Assembly: GCF_004137795.1 (NCBI RefSeq)
Contig: NZ_NWTM01000001.1
Span: forward strand, 62,001-126,000
DNA from: Pectobacterium zantedeschiae
GTDB lineage: Bacteria > Pseudomonadota > Gammaproteobacteria > Enterobacterales > Enterobacteriaceae
Direction of reading: 5' to 3'
Length of the DNA: 64,000 bases
The notes beneath the pieces are model-generated. The model made no database searches. It saw only the letters and a program-made list of their open reading frames with translations, and had not been told where the DNA came from. Position numbers and translations under genes: made by a program. This document shows positions 49,164 through 58,207 of the stretch, piece after piece; position 1 is the first letter of the stretch; the number at the start of each line of letters is the position of its first letter.

Positions 49164-49224
49164 CCTAACATTACTGTTAGGCGAAACACGGTGATGAGGT
49201 TTTGTAGGAGCATTCATCACCGTG
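49164..49224 (-). terminator. Two hairpins after ganB
   Basis: CACGGTGATGA (49187-49197) pairs perfectly with TCATCACCGTG (49214-49224), and CCTAACA (49164-49170) with TGTTAGG (49175-49181). Neither is followed by a strong T-run on the minus strand. They probably mark the end of the ganEFGAB message and may protect its 3' end. Confidence 0.6.
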
Positions 49225-49266
49225 GTCGCTTCAGTATTGTGATGCTTAACTGACCGGCATGGGCCT

Positions 49267-51327
49267 TTACTGTAGCGCGCGGCGGAGAATCCGACAGCCG
49301 TAGCCTGACAGGTCGAGCGCCCCTGACAGCGTGCTGCCCGTGGTCATTTCCTCGTAGGCGGCAGGCAGCGTAATGTGCTGCGGCGTTGCCGTGTAATTCT
49401 GTACGAAGATAAATTCACTTTCTCCGTCATCGCGACGATGAGCGACAATGCCGTAAGGCAGATCGGTCGGTAGTGCTCGCGGTAGCTCCAGCGTCTGTAT
49501 CAGCGTAGTGAAGAAATCACGCTGGAAGGCGAGGTCGTTGCGCGACGCGATGTAATAAGCCTGTCCTTTGCCGTAATCATTGACCGTAACGGCCGGACGT
49601 CCGGCATAGAAATCGCTGTCATAGGTCGCCAGCGCTCGCGCGCCTTCCAGATGAATCAGTTCGCACAGGTGCGTGACCTGATACGGGCCAGCCAGACGTT
49701 GCTCATTACCGTCCAGACCGCTGATGCTGTTGCTTTCATGATCGTACAGTCCATCGATCTCTTCCGCCCAGACCCCCATGATCGGACGAAGCGGGCCAGG
49801 GAAACCGTTTTGGTAGCACAGATCGGTTTCGTTAACGACGCCCGACAAGTAGGTGGTGACGAAGCGACCGCCTTGTTTGACGAAAGCATCGACACGTTCG
49901 GCAAAACCATCGCGCACCATGTAGAGCATCGGTGCAATCACGACCTGATAGCTGCTGAGGTCAACATCGGCGTTGATGATGTCCACTGCCACGCCCTGTT
50001 CCCAGAACGTCCGATAGTGATCGGTGACGGTTTTTTCATAGAATAGCCCCGCGTTGCGCGGCCCTTGAGCGTTATCCATCGCCCAGCGGCTTTCCCAGTC
50101 GAAAATGATGGCGACTTTAGCGTCAACTCGACTGCCTGCAACAGGGGCGAGTTTATTGAGTATTTCCCCCAATTCCTGCACTTCGCGCCCGACGCGGGTG
50201 TCGATATGCCCGACATGATCGACGACGGCACCGTGGAATTTCTCGACTGAACCACGGCTCTTACGCCACTGGAAATATTGCACGGAGTCTGAACCGTGTG
50301 CGACCGCCTGAAGCGAAGACAGAATGTGCATGCCCGGTTTTTTCAGCTTACTGATGGGCTGCCAGTTGGTTTGGCTCGGCGTTGATTCCATCAGATAGAA
50401 GGGCTTGCCACCTTTCAGCGTGCGCATCAGATCGTGATACATCGCGGTGTAGGCACCCAGCGTGCAGTCATCTTCCGCGTTATGCCACAGTGGGTAGCTG
50501 TCCCAGGAAATGAAATCGATCACCTTCGCCAACTGCCAGTAGTCGTAATCATAGAAATATTCCATGAAGTTCGTCGTGGTTGGCAGAGACGGATTTTCGG
50601 CTTTTAGCGGCACGATTTCTGCGGCACAGAAATCACTAACCTGTGAGGTGTTAAAGCGTTTCCAGTCCAGGTTCAGGCCGTGAATAGAGACTTCACCGAT
50701 GGGTGACGGTGGTTCTAACTGCGACCAGTCGGTATAAGTATGGCTCCAGAAGGTGCTCCACCACGCTTTATTCAACGCGTCTATCGTGCCGTAGCGTGCT
50801 TTCAGCCAGCTCTGGAAGGTGCTGCGACAGGTATCACAGTGGCACTCGCCGCTGTATTCGTTGGAGATATGCCAGCCGATCACCGCAGGATGGTGCGAGT
50901 AGCGTTTTGCCAACTGGGTGTTCATTTGTTTTACTTTTTCGCGATAATTCGGCGAACTCAGGCAGTGGTTGTGGCGACCGCCGTGCAGCGCCTGTACGCG
51001 GTTGCTACCCACGCGCAGCACGTCCGGGTATTTCTGCGATAGCCAGGCCGGGCGAGCACCGCTGGGCGTTGCCAGAAAAACGAAGATCCCATTGGCATAC
51101 AGCGTGTCGAGGATGCCGTCCAGCCAGCCAAACTCATAGCGACCTTCTTCCGGCTCAAGCCCGGACCAGCTGAAAATACCCACGGACATGATGTTGCACT
51201 GGGTCTGCTTCATCATCTCAATGTCTTTTTCCAGCACCTCTGGGTTATCTAGCCACTGGTCAGGGTTATAGTCAGCACCGTGCAGCAGAACGGGCACCTT
51301 GCTGCTTAGTGGGGGGAATTTGAACAT
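49267..51327 (-). CDS. ganB: GH42 beta-galactosidase / exo-galactanase GanB
   Basis: A 686-residue cytoplasmic GH42 enzyme that releases galactose from imported beta-1,4-galacto-oligosaccharides. The acid/base Glu is in GWHISNEYSGECHCDTC, which also shows the zinc-binding cysteines of this family. The nucleophile Glu is in FYLMESTPSQTNW. No signal peptide is present. Orthologous to ganB of the Dickeya gan locus by gene order. It follows ganA by 48 bp. Confidence 0.95.
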   Translation of the reverse strand: MFKFPPLSSKVPVLLHGADYNPDQWLDNPEVLEKDIEMMKQTQCNIMSVGIFSWSGLEPEEGRYEFGWLDGILDTLYANGIFVFLATPSGARPAWLSQKYPDVLRVGSNRVQALHGGRHNHCLSSPNYREKVKQMNTQLAKRYSHHPAVIGWHISNEYSGECHCDTCRSTFQSWLKARYGTIDALNKAWWSTFWSHTYTDWSQLEPPSPIGEVSIHGLNLDWKRFNTSQVSDFCAAEIVPLKAENPSLPTTTNFMEYFYDYDYWQLAKVIDFISWDSYPLWHNAEDDCTLGAYTAMYHDLMRTLKGGKPFYLMESTPSQTNWQPISKLKKPGMHILSSLQAVAHGSDSVQYFQWRKSRGSVEKFHGAVVDHVGHIDTRVGREVQELGEILNKLAPVAGSRVDAKVAIIFDWESRWAMDNAQGPRNAGLFYEKTVTDHYRTFWEQGVAVDIINADVDLSSYQVVIAPMLYMVRDGFAERVDAFVKQGGRFVTTYLSGVVNETDLCYQNGFPGPLRPIMGVWAEEIDGLYDHESNSISGLDGNEQRLAGPYQVTHLCELIHLEGARALATYDSDFYAGRPAVTVNDYGKGQAYYIASRNDLAFQRDFFTTLIQTLELPRALPTDLPYGIVAHRRDDGESEFIFVQNYTATPQHITLPAAYEEMTTGSTLSGALDLSGYGCRILRRALQ

Positions 51328-51375
51328 CGTTCTCTCCTAAACGGGTTGTCAACGTGTTGAATTCGGTTTGCGTGC

Positions 51376-52596
51376 TTAGCGCTGATTAAACACTTTGATG
51401 GAAGGCAGGACGTTGCCTTTACAGTCGAACAGCGCCTGGTTTTCCCGCGCGTTGCCTTCTTTCCATTCATCGTTGTTGTATTTCATGCCAGCTTTCGTGG
51501 CCCAGGTTGCGCCGGGGGTAGGCAGCCAGATTGGCTCCCAATAGAAGATGCCTTTGCCGCGCTGATTGGGGACGTTGATGATGCTTTGCATCAGATCGTG
51601 CAGGTAATTGGCCTGACCCTGAACGGAAGCCGGATAGCCACCCGCATCCTGCTCTTTTTGCTGGAAGCTGTTTTCCGCGTTATCGCAGTTTTCCAGCGTA
51701 TAGGCATAAGCGGCTTCAACCACGATAATATCTTTATTGTAGCGCTTGGTGACGTCGTTCATGTTGTACTGCAACGCGCTGATGGGGCCGTTCCAGTAAG
51801 TGTAGAATGAGGCACCGATAACATCGAATGGGACATTGCGTTTGACGATTTCATCAAACCACCAGATAAAGGTGTCGTTTTTGGTGCCTTCTGCCAGATG
51901 CAGCATGATTTTGACGTCATTCGCGCCTTGTACGTCCTTCACGCCCTGAATACCGGCTTTCAGTAACGCGGCAAGGCGATCGAACTCACCGCCACCCTGA
52001 CCCCAGCTTTTTCCTTCCGGCCACAGCATCCCACCGTTCAGCTCGTTACCGATCTGCACCATATCCGGCATGACGCCTGCTTTCTGGAATTCGCTAATGG
52101 TGGCTTTGGTGTAGTCATGTACGGCAGTGGTGAGCTGTGCCACATTTAGGCCAGACCACGCTTTAGGTTTGTTCTGGTGGGCCGGATCGGTCCAGAAATC
52201 GCTGTAGTGGAAATCCAGCAGCACTTTCATACCGTTAGCTTTGGCCCGTTTAGCCAGCGCCAGCGTGGTGGCCAGATCGTTGTTACCACCACCATAGCCG
52301 TTACCGGTAGCATCTTTCGGATCGTTCCAGATGCGCAGGCGGATATAGTTAATTCCGTTCTCTTTCAGAATCAGCATGGCGTCTTTCTGTTTGCCATTCT
52401 CGTCATAAAATTTTCCGCCGTGCTTTTCCACTTCATTCAGCATGGAGATATCCGCGCCTTTAATGAAGTCGGCAGGGACGTTCGTCAACTTATTGATCGT
52501 CACATTCTCTGCGGCATACAGGGTTTGCGGCAGGGAGACGGTCAGCAGGCCAGTTGCCAACATGGCGGCCATCAGTACGCGTTTTTTCATTTTCAT
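51376..52596 (-). CDS. ganA: GH53 endo-beta-1,4-galactanase GanA
   Basis: A 406-residue exported endo-galactanase that cuts the galactan side chains of pectin rhamnogalacturonan I. It has a Sec signal peptide (MKMKKRVLMAAMLATGLLTV, cleaved after LYAA). The GH53 catalytic glutamates lie in VQIGNELNGGMLW (acid/base) and IIVVEAAYAYTLE (nucleophile). It was found to be periplasmic in Dickeya; the signal here fits. It lies between the transporter permease and the exo-enzyme genes. Confidence 0.95.
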   Translation of the reverse strand: MKMKKRVLMAAMLATGLLTVSLPQTLYAAENVTINKLTNVPADFIKGADISMLNEVEKHGGKFYDENGKQKDAMLILKENGINYIRLRIWNDPKDATGNGYGGGNNDLATTLALAKRAKANGMKVLLDFHYSDFWTDPAHQNKPKAWSGLNVAQLTTAVHDYTKATISEFQKAGVMPDMVQIGNELNGGMLWPEGKSWGQGGGEFDRLAALLKAGIQGVKDVQGANDVKIMLHLAEGTKNDTFIWWFDEIVKRNVPFDVIGASFYTYWNGPISALQYNMNDVTKRYNKDIIVVEAAYAYTLENCDNAENSFQQKEQDAGGYPASVQGQANYLHDLMQSIINVPNQRGKGIFYWEPIWLPTPGATWATKAGMKYNNDEWKEGNARENQALFDCKGNVLPSIKVFNQR

Positions 52597-52631
52597 TTTA
52601 CGTTCCTGGAATAGGTACAGATGTTGAGTAA

Positions 52632-53480
52632 TTATCCTTTGGTTCCGCCTGACGTCAGGCCAGAGACAAAGTACTTTTGCAATGAAAGATAAAGAATGGC
52701 GACCGGCACCGCGATGAGCACGGCACCGGCGGCGTAGGTGGTATAGCTAGCGCCCATTTTTTGTGCGACCAGATTGTAAAGTCCGATAGGCAACGTGTAC
52801 TGGTCCGGTGTGCGCAGGATGGTGCTGGAGAGAATGAAATCACCCAGCGGACCGGTAAACGAGAACAGGGCAATCACCGCGATGATCGGTTTGGACAGCG
52901 GCATGATGATCTCGATAAAGATGCGGAAGTTGCCCGCGCCGTCCATACGCGCGGACTCATCCAGATCTTTCGGAATGGCATCCAGATAGCCTTTCATCAG
53001 ATAGGTGTTCATCGGGATCATGCCGCCGACGTAAACCAGTACCAGCGCAATATGGCTGTTCACCAGCCCCAGCATCTGTGCCAGTACGAAGATGGCGATC
53101 AGGGCAGAGAATTGCGGAATCATTTGCAACAACAGAAACAGCATCAGCCCGTTCTGGCGGCCGCGAAAGCGGAAGCGAGAGAATGAATACGCGGTGAAAC
53201 TGACGCTGACGAGCGTCAAAATCATGGTCAGGAAGCTGATTTTCATCGAATTCCAGTACCATGCGGCATAGTCAATCTGGCCGTTGAACAGCTCCTCGTA
53301 GTGAATAAAGGAGAAGTTATCTGGGATGATCGACGTGTTGAGCAGGCTGCTGCCGGGATTAAGCGACGCGCCTACCGTCCAGATCAGCGGATAAATAATG
53401 ATGACGGCCACAATCATCAGCAGCAGGTAGGTCAGGCCGAGTTTGATAAAATTCTGGCGTTTTACGCTGTGTTTTTTCAT
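52632..53480 (-). CDS. ganG: Galactooligosaccharide ABC transporter permease GanG
   Basis: A 282-residue MalG-type inner-membrane permease with six membrane segments and the EAA loop (MKGYLDAIPKDLDESARMDGAG) that docks the ATPase. It lies 12 bp after ganF and 35 bp before ganA. Together with GanF and GanK it forms the inner-membrane importer for oligogalactosides. Confidence 0.94.
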   Translation of the reverse strand: MKKHSVKRQNFIKLGLTYLLLMIVAVIIIYPLIWTVGASLNPGSSLLNTSIIPDNFSFIHYEELFNGQIDYAAWYWNSMKISFLTMILTLVSVSFTAYSFSRFRFRGRQNGLMLFLLLQMIPQFSALIAIFVLAQMLGLVNSHIALVLVYVGGMIPMNTYLMKGYLDAIPKDLDESARMDGAGNFRIFIEIIMPLSKPIIAVIALFSFTGPLGDFILSSTILRTPDQYTLPIGLYNLVAQKMGASYTTYAAGAVLIAVPVAILYLSLQKYFVSGLTSGGTKG

Positions 53481-53492
53481 CTGCGCGCTTTC

Positions 53493-54809
53493 CTATGCCA
53501 TGTTGTCTTGTTTGAAGGAATTGGTGGCGCGGAACTGCCACAGCGCGATTCCCACGACAAAAATCGATAGCAGAATAGTGATGCTGGCTGCGATCGCATA
53601 TTGTGACGAAGACATGGTCAGCTTATAAATCCAGGACACCAGAATATCCGTCCCACCGGCGTTGGAACCGATCACCGCCGGGCCACCGTTGTTGAACAGA
53701 TAAATGATATTGAAATTATTAAAGTTGAACGTGTACTGCGTGATGATGATCGGGGCAATGGAATAGAGCACCAGCGGCAGCGTGATGGTGGTCAGCTTGT
53801 ACCAACTGCTGGCACCGTCAATGGTTGCTGCTTCGTACAAATCGTCAGGGATAGCCTGCAATACGCCCGTGGTCATGGCGAACACAAACGGGAAGCCTAA
53901 CCAGGTCTGCATCAGAATCAGTGCGGTCTTGGTCCAGAACGGATCGGTCATCCACGCTTTGGGTTCAATCCCCAATGCGGCCAGAATACCGTTATTAATC
54001 ACGCCAAATGTTTCGTTAAACATGCCCGCGAAGACCAGAATGGTGACGAAGCCTGGCACGGCCCACGGCAGGATCAGGATGGTGCGGATCAGCGGTTTGA
54101 AACGCAGGCCTTTCTGGTTCACCAGAATCGCTAGCAGGATGCCCACAGCACACTGAAGTGTGGTCGCAATCAGCGTCCAAATGACCGTCCATTGCAGCAC
54201 GTCAAAGAACGTGGAACGCCAGAGATCGAGCCGGAAGATATTGATGAAATTCGTCATCCCAACCCAGTCGACCAGCTTGGCGGGCGGCGTGTGGTAGAGG
54301 TTGTAGTTGGTAAAGGCAATGGAGAAGCCGAAAATAATCGGGAAAACCACGACAAATACCAGCAGGATAAAGCCTGGTGTGATCATCAGATAAGGGAAGC
54401 CTTCGCTCAGCAGCATCTGATATTGCTTCTTCACGCTGTTCAGCGGCAGGCCTTTATCTCGTCTGGCACCGCACACGTAGGCATCGCGCAGGCTACAATA
54501 GTAGACGCCGACGCCAAAGGCGGCGACGATCACACTGATAATGCCTTTTGCCAGCAGGAAAATAGAGTGATCGCGCGGCAACTCGGTGCCTAATGTGATA
54601 AGCCCCCAGGCACCGTTTCGCAGGAAATCATGGAATATGCCGATGAAGCAGGCCATGACGATAAAGAAAAGCGCGCCTTTGACGAACTGGCGATTATAAA
54701 TCTGTCCGAGTCCGGGGACGAGCGCCAGTAATACAGCCGTTCTGGCGTGACGATGTCCTCTTTCTTGTGGCGTAAGGCCGCTGGCGTTGACGGTCACATC
54801 TACCTCCAT
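53493..54809 (-). CDS. ganF: Galactooligosaccharide ABC transporter permease GanF
   Basis: A 438-residue MalF-type permease. The N-terminal region has GLGQIYNRQFVKGALFF and extra membrane segments; the transport core has an EAA loop VLQAIPDDLYEAATIDGAS (near residue 325). It is separated from ganE by 88 bp containing a strong stem-loop and sits upstream of ganG. Confidence 0.94.
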   Translation of the reverse strand: MEVDVTVNASGLTPQERGHRHARTAVLLALVPGLGQIYNRQFVKGALFFIVMACFIGIFHDFLRNGAWGLITLGTELPRDHSIFLLAKGIISVIVAAFGVGVYYCSLRDAYVCGARRDKGLPLNSVKKQYQMLLSEGFPYLMITPGFILLVFVVVFPIIFGFSIAFTNYNLYHTPPAKLVDWVGMTNFINIFRLDLWRSTFFDVLQWTVIWTLIATTLQCAVGILLAILVNQKGLRFKPLIRTILILPWAVPGFVTILVFAGMFNETFGVINNGILAALGIEPKAWMTDPFWTKTALILMQTWLGFPFVFAMTTGVLQAIPDDLYEAATIDGASSWYKLTTITLPLVLYSIAPIIITQYTFNFNNFNIIYLFNNGGPAVIGSNAGGTDILVSWIYKLTMSSSQYAIAASITILLSIFVVGIALWQFRATNSFKQDNMA

Positions 54810-54818
54810 TTTCTTAAA

Positions 54819-54876
54819 AACATGGGTATCCCCACATCCCGAAATCTAGTGGGGATAAACAAGGGGAACCCATGTT
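54819..54876 (-). promoter_or_regulatory. Intercistronic stem-loop between ganE and ganF
   Basis: AACATGGGT (54819-54827) pairs with ACCCATGTT (54868-54876), and the inner ATCCCCAC (54828-54835) with GTGGGGAT (54849-54856). The hairpin lies between binding-protein and permease genes, like the stabilising structure between malE and malF in E. coli. It probably gives more binding protein than permease by protecting ganE mRNA. Confidence 0.65.
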
Positions 54877-54897
54877 GACCCACGATGGTGCAGTGGT

Positions 54898-56133
54898 TTA
54901 CTGGTTACTGTGGTTAGCTTCGATCTGCATTTTTATTACCTTCACGGCGGATTCCAGCGCCGCTTTGGTGTCCTGCTTGCCCGTTACGCTCAGTTGCAGC
55001 GCGCTGTTGGCTGGCGTCCAGACTTCCTGCATTTCCGGTACGCTTGGCATAGGGACGGCATAACCAGACTGGATCGCGACTGCACGAGATTTTTCGTCAT
55101 CTTTAATCAGTGGATCGTCAACTAATGCGGCGATCGGCGGGATTTCACCGGTCAACTGGAAGCGAACTTTGGCGTATTCCGGCTGATTGATGAACTCAAT
55201 GAATTTCTGCGCCAGCTCTTTGTTTTTGGAATAAGTGGAGATGCTGTAGCCTTTCACGCCCAGCAGTGAACGTGGGTGTTCGCCGTTTGGCAGCAGCGGC
55301 AGTGGCGCTACACCATAGTTTACGCCCGCATTTTTGTACGGTTGGAACGCCCACGGACCGGTAATCACGGCAGCGGCTTTTTTCTCGGTAAACAGGGAAT
55401 CGATCGCGTTAGCGCCGGTTTCACCGACGATGCCGGGCGGGAACAGACCATCAGCGTAGAATTTCTTGATGTAGTTGACGGCATCGATAGTGGCTTTTTT
55501 ATCCAGGCCGATGTCTTTTACATTCGGTGAACCGTTGCTGTTTTGGCCGAAAATGTAGCCGCCCATTCCGGCGATGACGCCATAGGCGTAATAAATCTCA
55601 TCAAATTTCGCCAGCAGACCATAGCGGCCTTCGGCACGTTGCTGTTTGGAGAAGGCGAACAGGTCGTCGAATTTTTCCGGCGGCTGTGGCATCAGGTCTT
55701 TGTTGTACACCAGCACGGTGGTTTCAACCGCTTTTGGTACGCCATACAGCTTACCGTTATAGGTTTGCGCTTCCAGTGCCGGTTTGGTGAAACTCGACAG
55801 GAACGTCTGATCCAACTTCAATTCGCTAATCAACCCCTGAACCACGGCGGTGCCAACCTGGTCGTGTGGCATAACTATCACGTCCGGGCCAATACCAGCT
55901 GGGCCATCCAGACGGAGTTTCTCAATCTGTTGAGCGTAAGGCGTTTCCAGTACTTTGATTTTGACATTGTTCTGTTTTTCAAAGGCTTTTATCGCATCAG
56001 CAATGCCATCGGATTTCTTGATATCTTCCCATACCAGAAGTTCTTTGTCGGCTGCCAGCGCTGATTTGCTGAGCACGCCGGTGATACCCAGTGAAATCAT
56101 AATGACGGTGGTCAGTGTTTTCATTTTCATCAT
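54898..56133 (-). CDS. ganE: Galactooligosaccharide-binding protein GanE
   Basis: A 411-residue MalE-like periplasmic solute-binding protein with a Sec signal peptide (MKMKTLTTVIMISLGITGVL … SALA). Characteristic stretches are LLVWEDIKKSDGIADAIKAFEKQ, GPDVIVMPHDQVG and AAAVITGPWAFQPYK. It delivers oligogalactosides to GanFGK. Two adjacent ATGs (56133, 56130) are possible; GAGGACTA sits closest to them. It is the first gene of ganEFGAB. Confidence 0.95.
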   Translation of the reverse strand: MMKMKTLTTVIMISLGITGVLSKSALAADKELLVWEDIKKSDGIADAIKAFEKQNNVKIKVLETPYAQQIEKLRLDGPAGIGPDVIVMPHDQVGTAVVQGLISELKLDQTFLSSFTKPALEAQTYNGKLYGVPKAVETTVLVYNKDLMPQPPEKFDDLFAFSKQQRAEGRYGLLAKFDEIYYAYGVIAGMGGYIFGQNSNGSPNVKDIGLDKKATIDAVNYIKKFYADGLFPPGIVGETGANAIDSLFTEKKAAAVITGPWAFQPYKNAGVNYGVAPLPLLPNGEHPRSLLGVKGYSISTYSKNKELAQKFIEFINQPEYAKVRFQLTGEIPPIAALVDDPLIKDDEKSRAVAIQSGYAVPMPSVPEMQEVWTPANSALQLSVTGKQDTKAALESAVKVIKMQIEANHSNQ

Positions 56134-56613
56134 TAGTCCTCAAAGCCCTGGTGGGCCAATCATGGTCGGAAATCGTCGCGTACTTTCTGCTTTCGCCGTC
56201 CTTGTGCGATGTTGGTGTAACGTTACATCACACGGCAGTACACAGCAGAGAATGAAGCATCTAACAGTACGCGTAGTGTGGTGATCGTCGCTGTGTGGCG
56301 CTTGATGCTTTATTACGCGTTTTCCACAAAGTAGGGTAACGGTTACACCAGTGGCGATTACATTAAGCAGAGTGCGCCACGTCTGCCAGTGAAACATGTA
56401 AAGGCTGTGATCTTATGCACAAAAGTAACCCCCTGTTTGTGCAAACGGTTACACCATGCTGTTATATTGCGATTATGACCAGCGTGCAGGTAAGTCTGGC
56501 CGGATACTGATACGTCTGGAAGGGCTGCCGAGCCATTTTGAGCAGACGACCACTGGGCCGTTGTGACTCAGCGCTTATATTCTGAAAAGCAAAATTATCA
56601 AGAGGTTACTGTT
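56134..56613. other. Divergent ganE-ganK control region
   Basis: This 480-bp region separates ganE and ganK. It contains a strong GalR-type operator (56439-56454), the inverted sequence TGTAACGTTACA (56216-56227), and a GGTAACGGTTACAC site (56335-56348) of which only the right half fits the operator well. Multiple sites suggest looping repression of both directions. Confidence 0.7.
56439..56454. promoter_or_regulatory. GalR-type operator upstream of ganK
   Basis: GTGCAAACGGTTACAC matches the GalR/GalS consensus GTGTAANCGNTTACAC at 13 of the 14 specified positions. It lies 160 bp before the ganK ATG, in the divergent ganE-ganK region. Confidence 0.75.
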
Positions 56614-57696
56614 ATGGCGTCGATCCAGTTGGATAAAGTGAGTAAGCATTTTGGCAAAACGATTACGCTTCACGATGTGAATCTGACGATCGCGGATGGA
56701 GAGTTCGCCGTTTTTGTTGGGCCGTCTGGCTGCGGTAAGTCGACGCTGCTGAGAATGATTGCCGGACTGGAAGATGTCACGGGCGGTGAAATCATGATAG
56801 ATGATGTCGTAGTGAATGATGTTGCTCCCGCGCATCGTGGCGTTGCCATGGTGTTTCAATCTTATGCGCTGTACCCGCACATGACCGTCGCCGAGAATAT
56901 GGGCTACGGCCTGCGCGTTAATGGCGTGCCGAAAGACCAGATTAAGCACCAGATCGAAATGGTGGCGAAGACGCTGCAACTGTCTCATTTGCTGGAGCGC
57001 AAGCCGAAAGAGCTGTCTGGCGGCCAGCGCCAGCGCGTGGCGATAGGGCGTGCCATCGTGCGTAACCCGAAAGTGTTCCTGTTTGATGAACCGTTATCTA
57101 ATCTTGATGCGGAGCTGCGTGTGGACATGCGATTGCATATCGCCAAGCTGCATCAGGAATTGAAAACGACCATGATCTATGTCACGCACGATCAGGTCGA
57201 GGCGATGACGCTGGCCGACAAAATTGTGGTGATGAATTACGGTAAAGTTGAGCAGGTTGGATCGCCGATGGAGCTTTATTATCATCCTGTTAACCAGTTT
57301 GTCGCGGGGTTCATCGGCTCGCCAAAAATGAACTTCCTGCCTGCGCAGGTTATCGACTGGACGCCGGATAGCTTGACGGTCAATGTCGCCGATCAGCTAC
57401 AGCTTGAGCTGCCGATTCGTACCAGCGAGCTGAGCACGGGCAGCACGATAACCCTGGGGCTGCGGCCGGAACACGTTTCACCGGAAGGTGAGGGGATTCA
57501 CCTGTCATTCGGCTGTGAGGTCGTCGAGCGTTTAGGTAACAGCACCTACCTGTTCGGCCAATGCTGCGGCATTGATAATTTCAAACTTCTTCTGGCGGGT
57601 GACAGCGCTTTCAAACCCTATGAACACATTGAGGTGTTCTTCTCCCCCACTAATTGTCTGGTGTTCAACGCCGATGGCTTGCGTATCAGTGCGTAG
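56614..57696 (+). CDS. ganK: ABC transporter ATPase GanK
   Basis: A 360-residue MalK/MsmX/UgpC-type ATPase. Walker A GPSGCGKST (residues 37-45), signature LSGGQRQRVAIGRA, Walker B VFLFDEPLSNLDA, the switch His in YVTHDQVEAM, and a C-terminal TOBE regulatory domain are all present. It powers GanFG. The start MASIQLDKV at 56614 has AAGAGG upstream; an earlier ATG at 56563 is rejected. It is transcribed divergently from ganE. Confidence 0.95.
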   Translation: MASIQLDKVSKHFGKTITLHDVNLTIADGEFAVFVGPSGCGKSTLLRMIAGLEDVTGGEIMIDDVVVNDVAPAHRGVAMVFQSYALYPHMTVAENMGYGLRVNGVPKDQIKHQIEMVAKTLQLSHLLERKPKELSGGQRQRVAIGRAIVRNPKVFLFDEPLSNLDAELRVDMRLHIAKLHQELKTTMIYVTHDQVEAMTLADKIVVMNYGKVEQVGSPMELYYHPVNQFVAGFIGSPKMNFLPAQVIDWTPDSLTVNVADQLQLELPIRTSELSTGSTITLGLRPEHVSPEGEGIHLSFGCEVVERLGNSTYLFGQCCGIDNFKLLLAGDSAFKPYEHIEVFFSPTNCLVFNADGLRISA

Positions 57697-57742
57697 TTAA
57701 GTCGCTGAATCTAAATAGTCAAAATCCCCTACTAAACATAAA

Positions 57743-57763
57743 CAGCGCCCTTAGCGGGCGCTG
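57743..57763 (+). terminator. Hairpin after ganK
   Basis: CAGCGCCC (57743-57750) pairs with GGGCGCTG (57756-57763) around TTAGC, 46 nt after the ganK stop. The following bases (ACTTTAC) give only a weak T-run. Confidence 0.65.
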
Positions 57764-57829
57764 ACTTTACTTCCGCTGTCTACGGCCTATTGTAGAAACT
57801 GTTTTTCTTTATGCTGACGCGGTGTAAGT

Positions 57830-58076
57830 GTTGCGTGCGTGTTAGGCATCTTATTTCTCTGTAACATCGTCACACGCCCGACAAGGCGCGCTCAATCGCC
57901 GCAGCGCCTTGACCACTGGCTTTTTGGCGTGATTCGCGCCGCTTCGCGATGCCTTCGGTGTTCATGCTCGCTATTCGGACCGTCTGCGACGCGCTCCCGG
58001 CGCGGCGCAGACTTTCGCGGCGTCCATGCCGCTCATCCGGCGATCATGTATACCTCAGCGCGATTTTTTACGCCGA
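57830..58076 (-). repeat. Structured interspersed repeat, copy D
   Basis: Reads on the minus strand. The long-range helix is CATGATCGC with GCGAGCATG, with one mismatch. Other pairs are GCGGC/GCCGC, GTCTGCG/CGCAGAC enclosing CGCGC/GCGCG, and CAAGGCGC/GCGCCTTG. It lies in the 511-bp gap between the convergent ganK and ganL genes, which otherwise holds only two hairpins. Confidence 0.87.
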
Positions 58077-58126
58077 TGTAAGACAAATATTGAGTGGCTT
58101 GGATGATGCAGACGTTAGCTATAACG

Positions 58127-58155
58127 GAAAAAGGCCTTCGGTAGAAAGCCTTTTG
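58127..58155 (-). terminator. Terminator after ganL
   Basis: On the minus strand AAAAGGC … GCCTTTTT forms a 7-bp stem around TTTCTACCGAAG-like loop bases, ending in a T-run. It lies about 50 nt after the ganL stop. Confidence 0.75.
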
Positions 58156-58207
58156 GGAAATACCCGACGGGAATGATGAGCCCGTCGAGCTGAGGGTTAG
58201 TGCTGTA

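Noticed and set aside
57839-58081. 80-codon open frame after ganK
   Set aside because: It is fully inside repeat copy D and reads like the chimeric start of the toxin remnant, so it is a by-product of the repeat.
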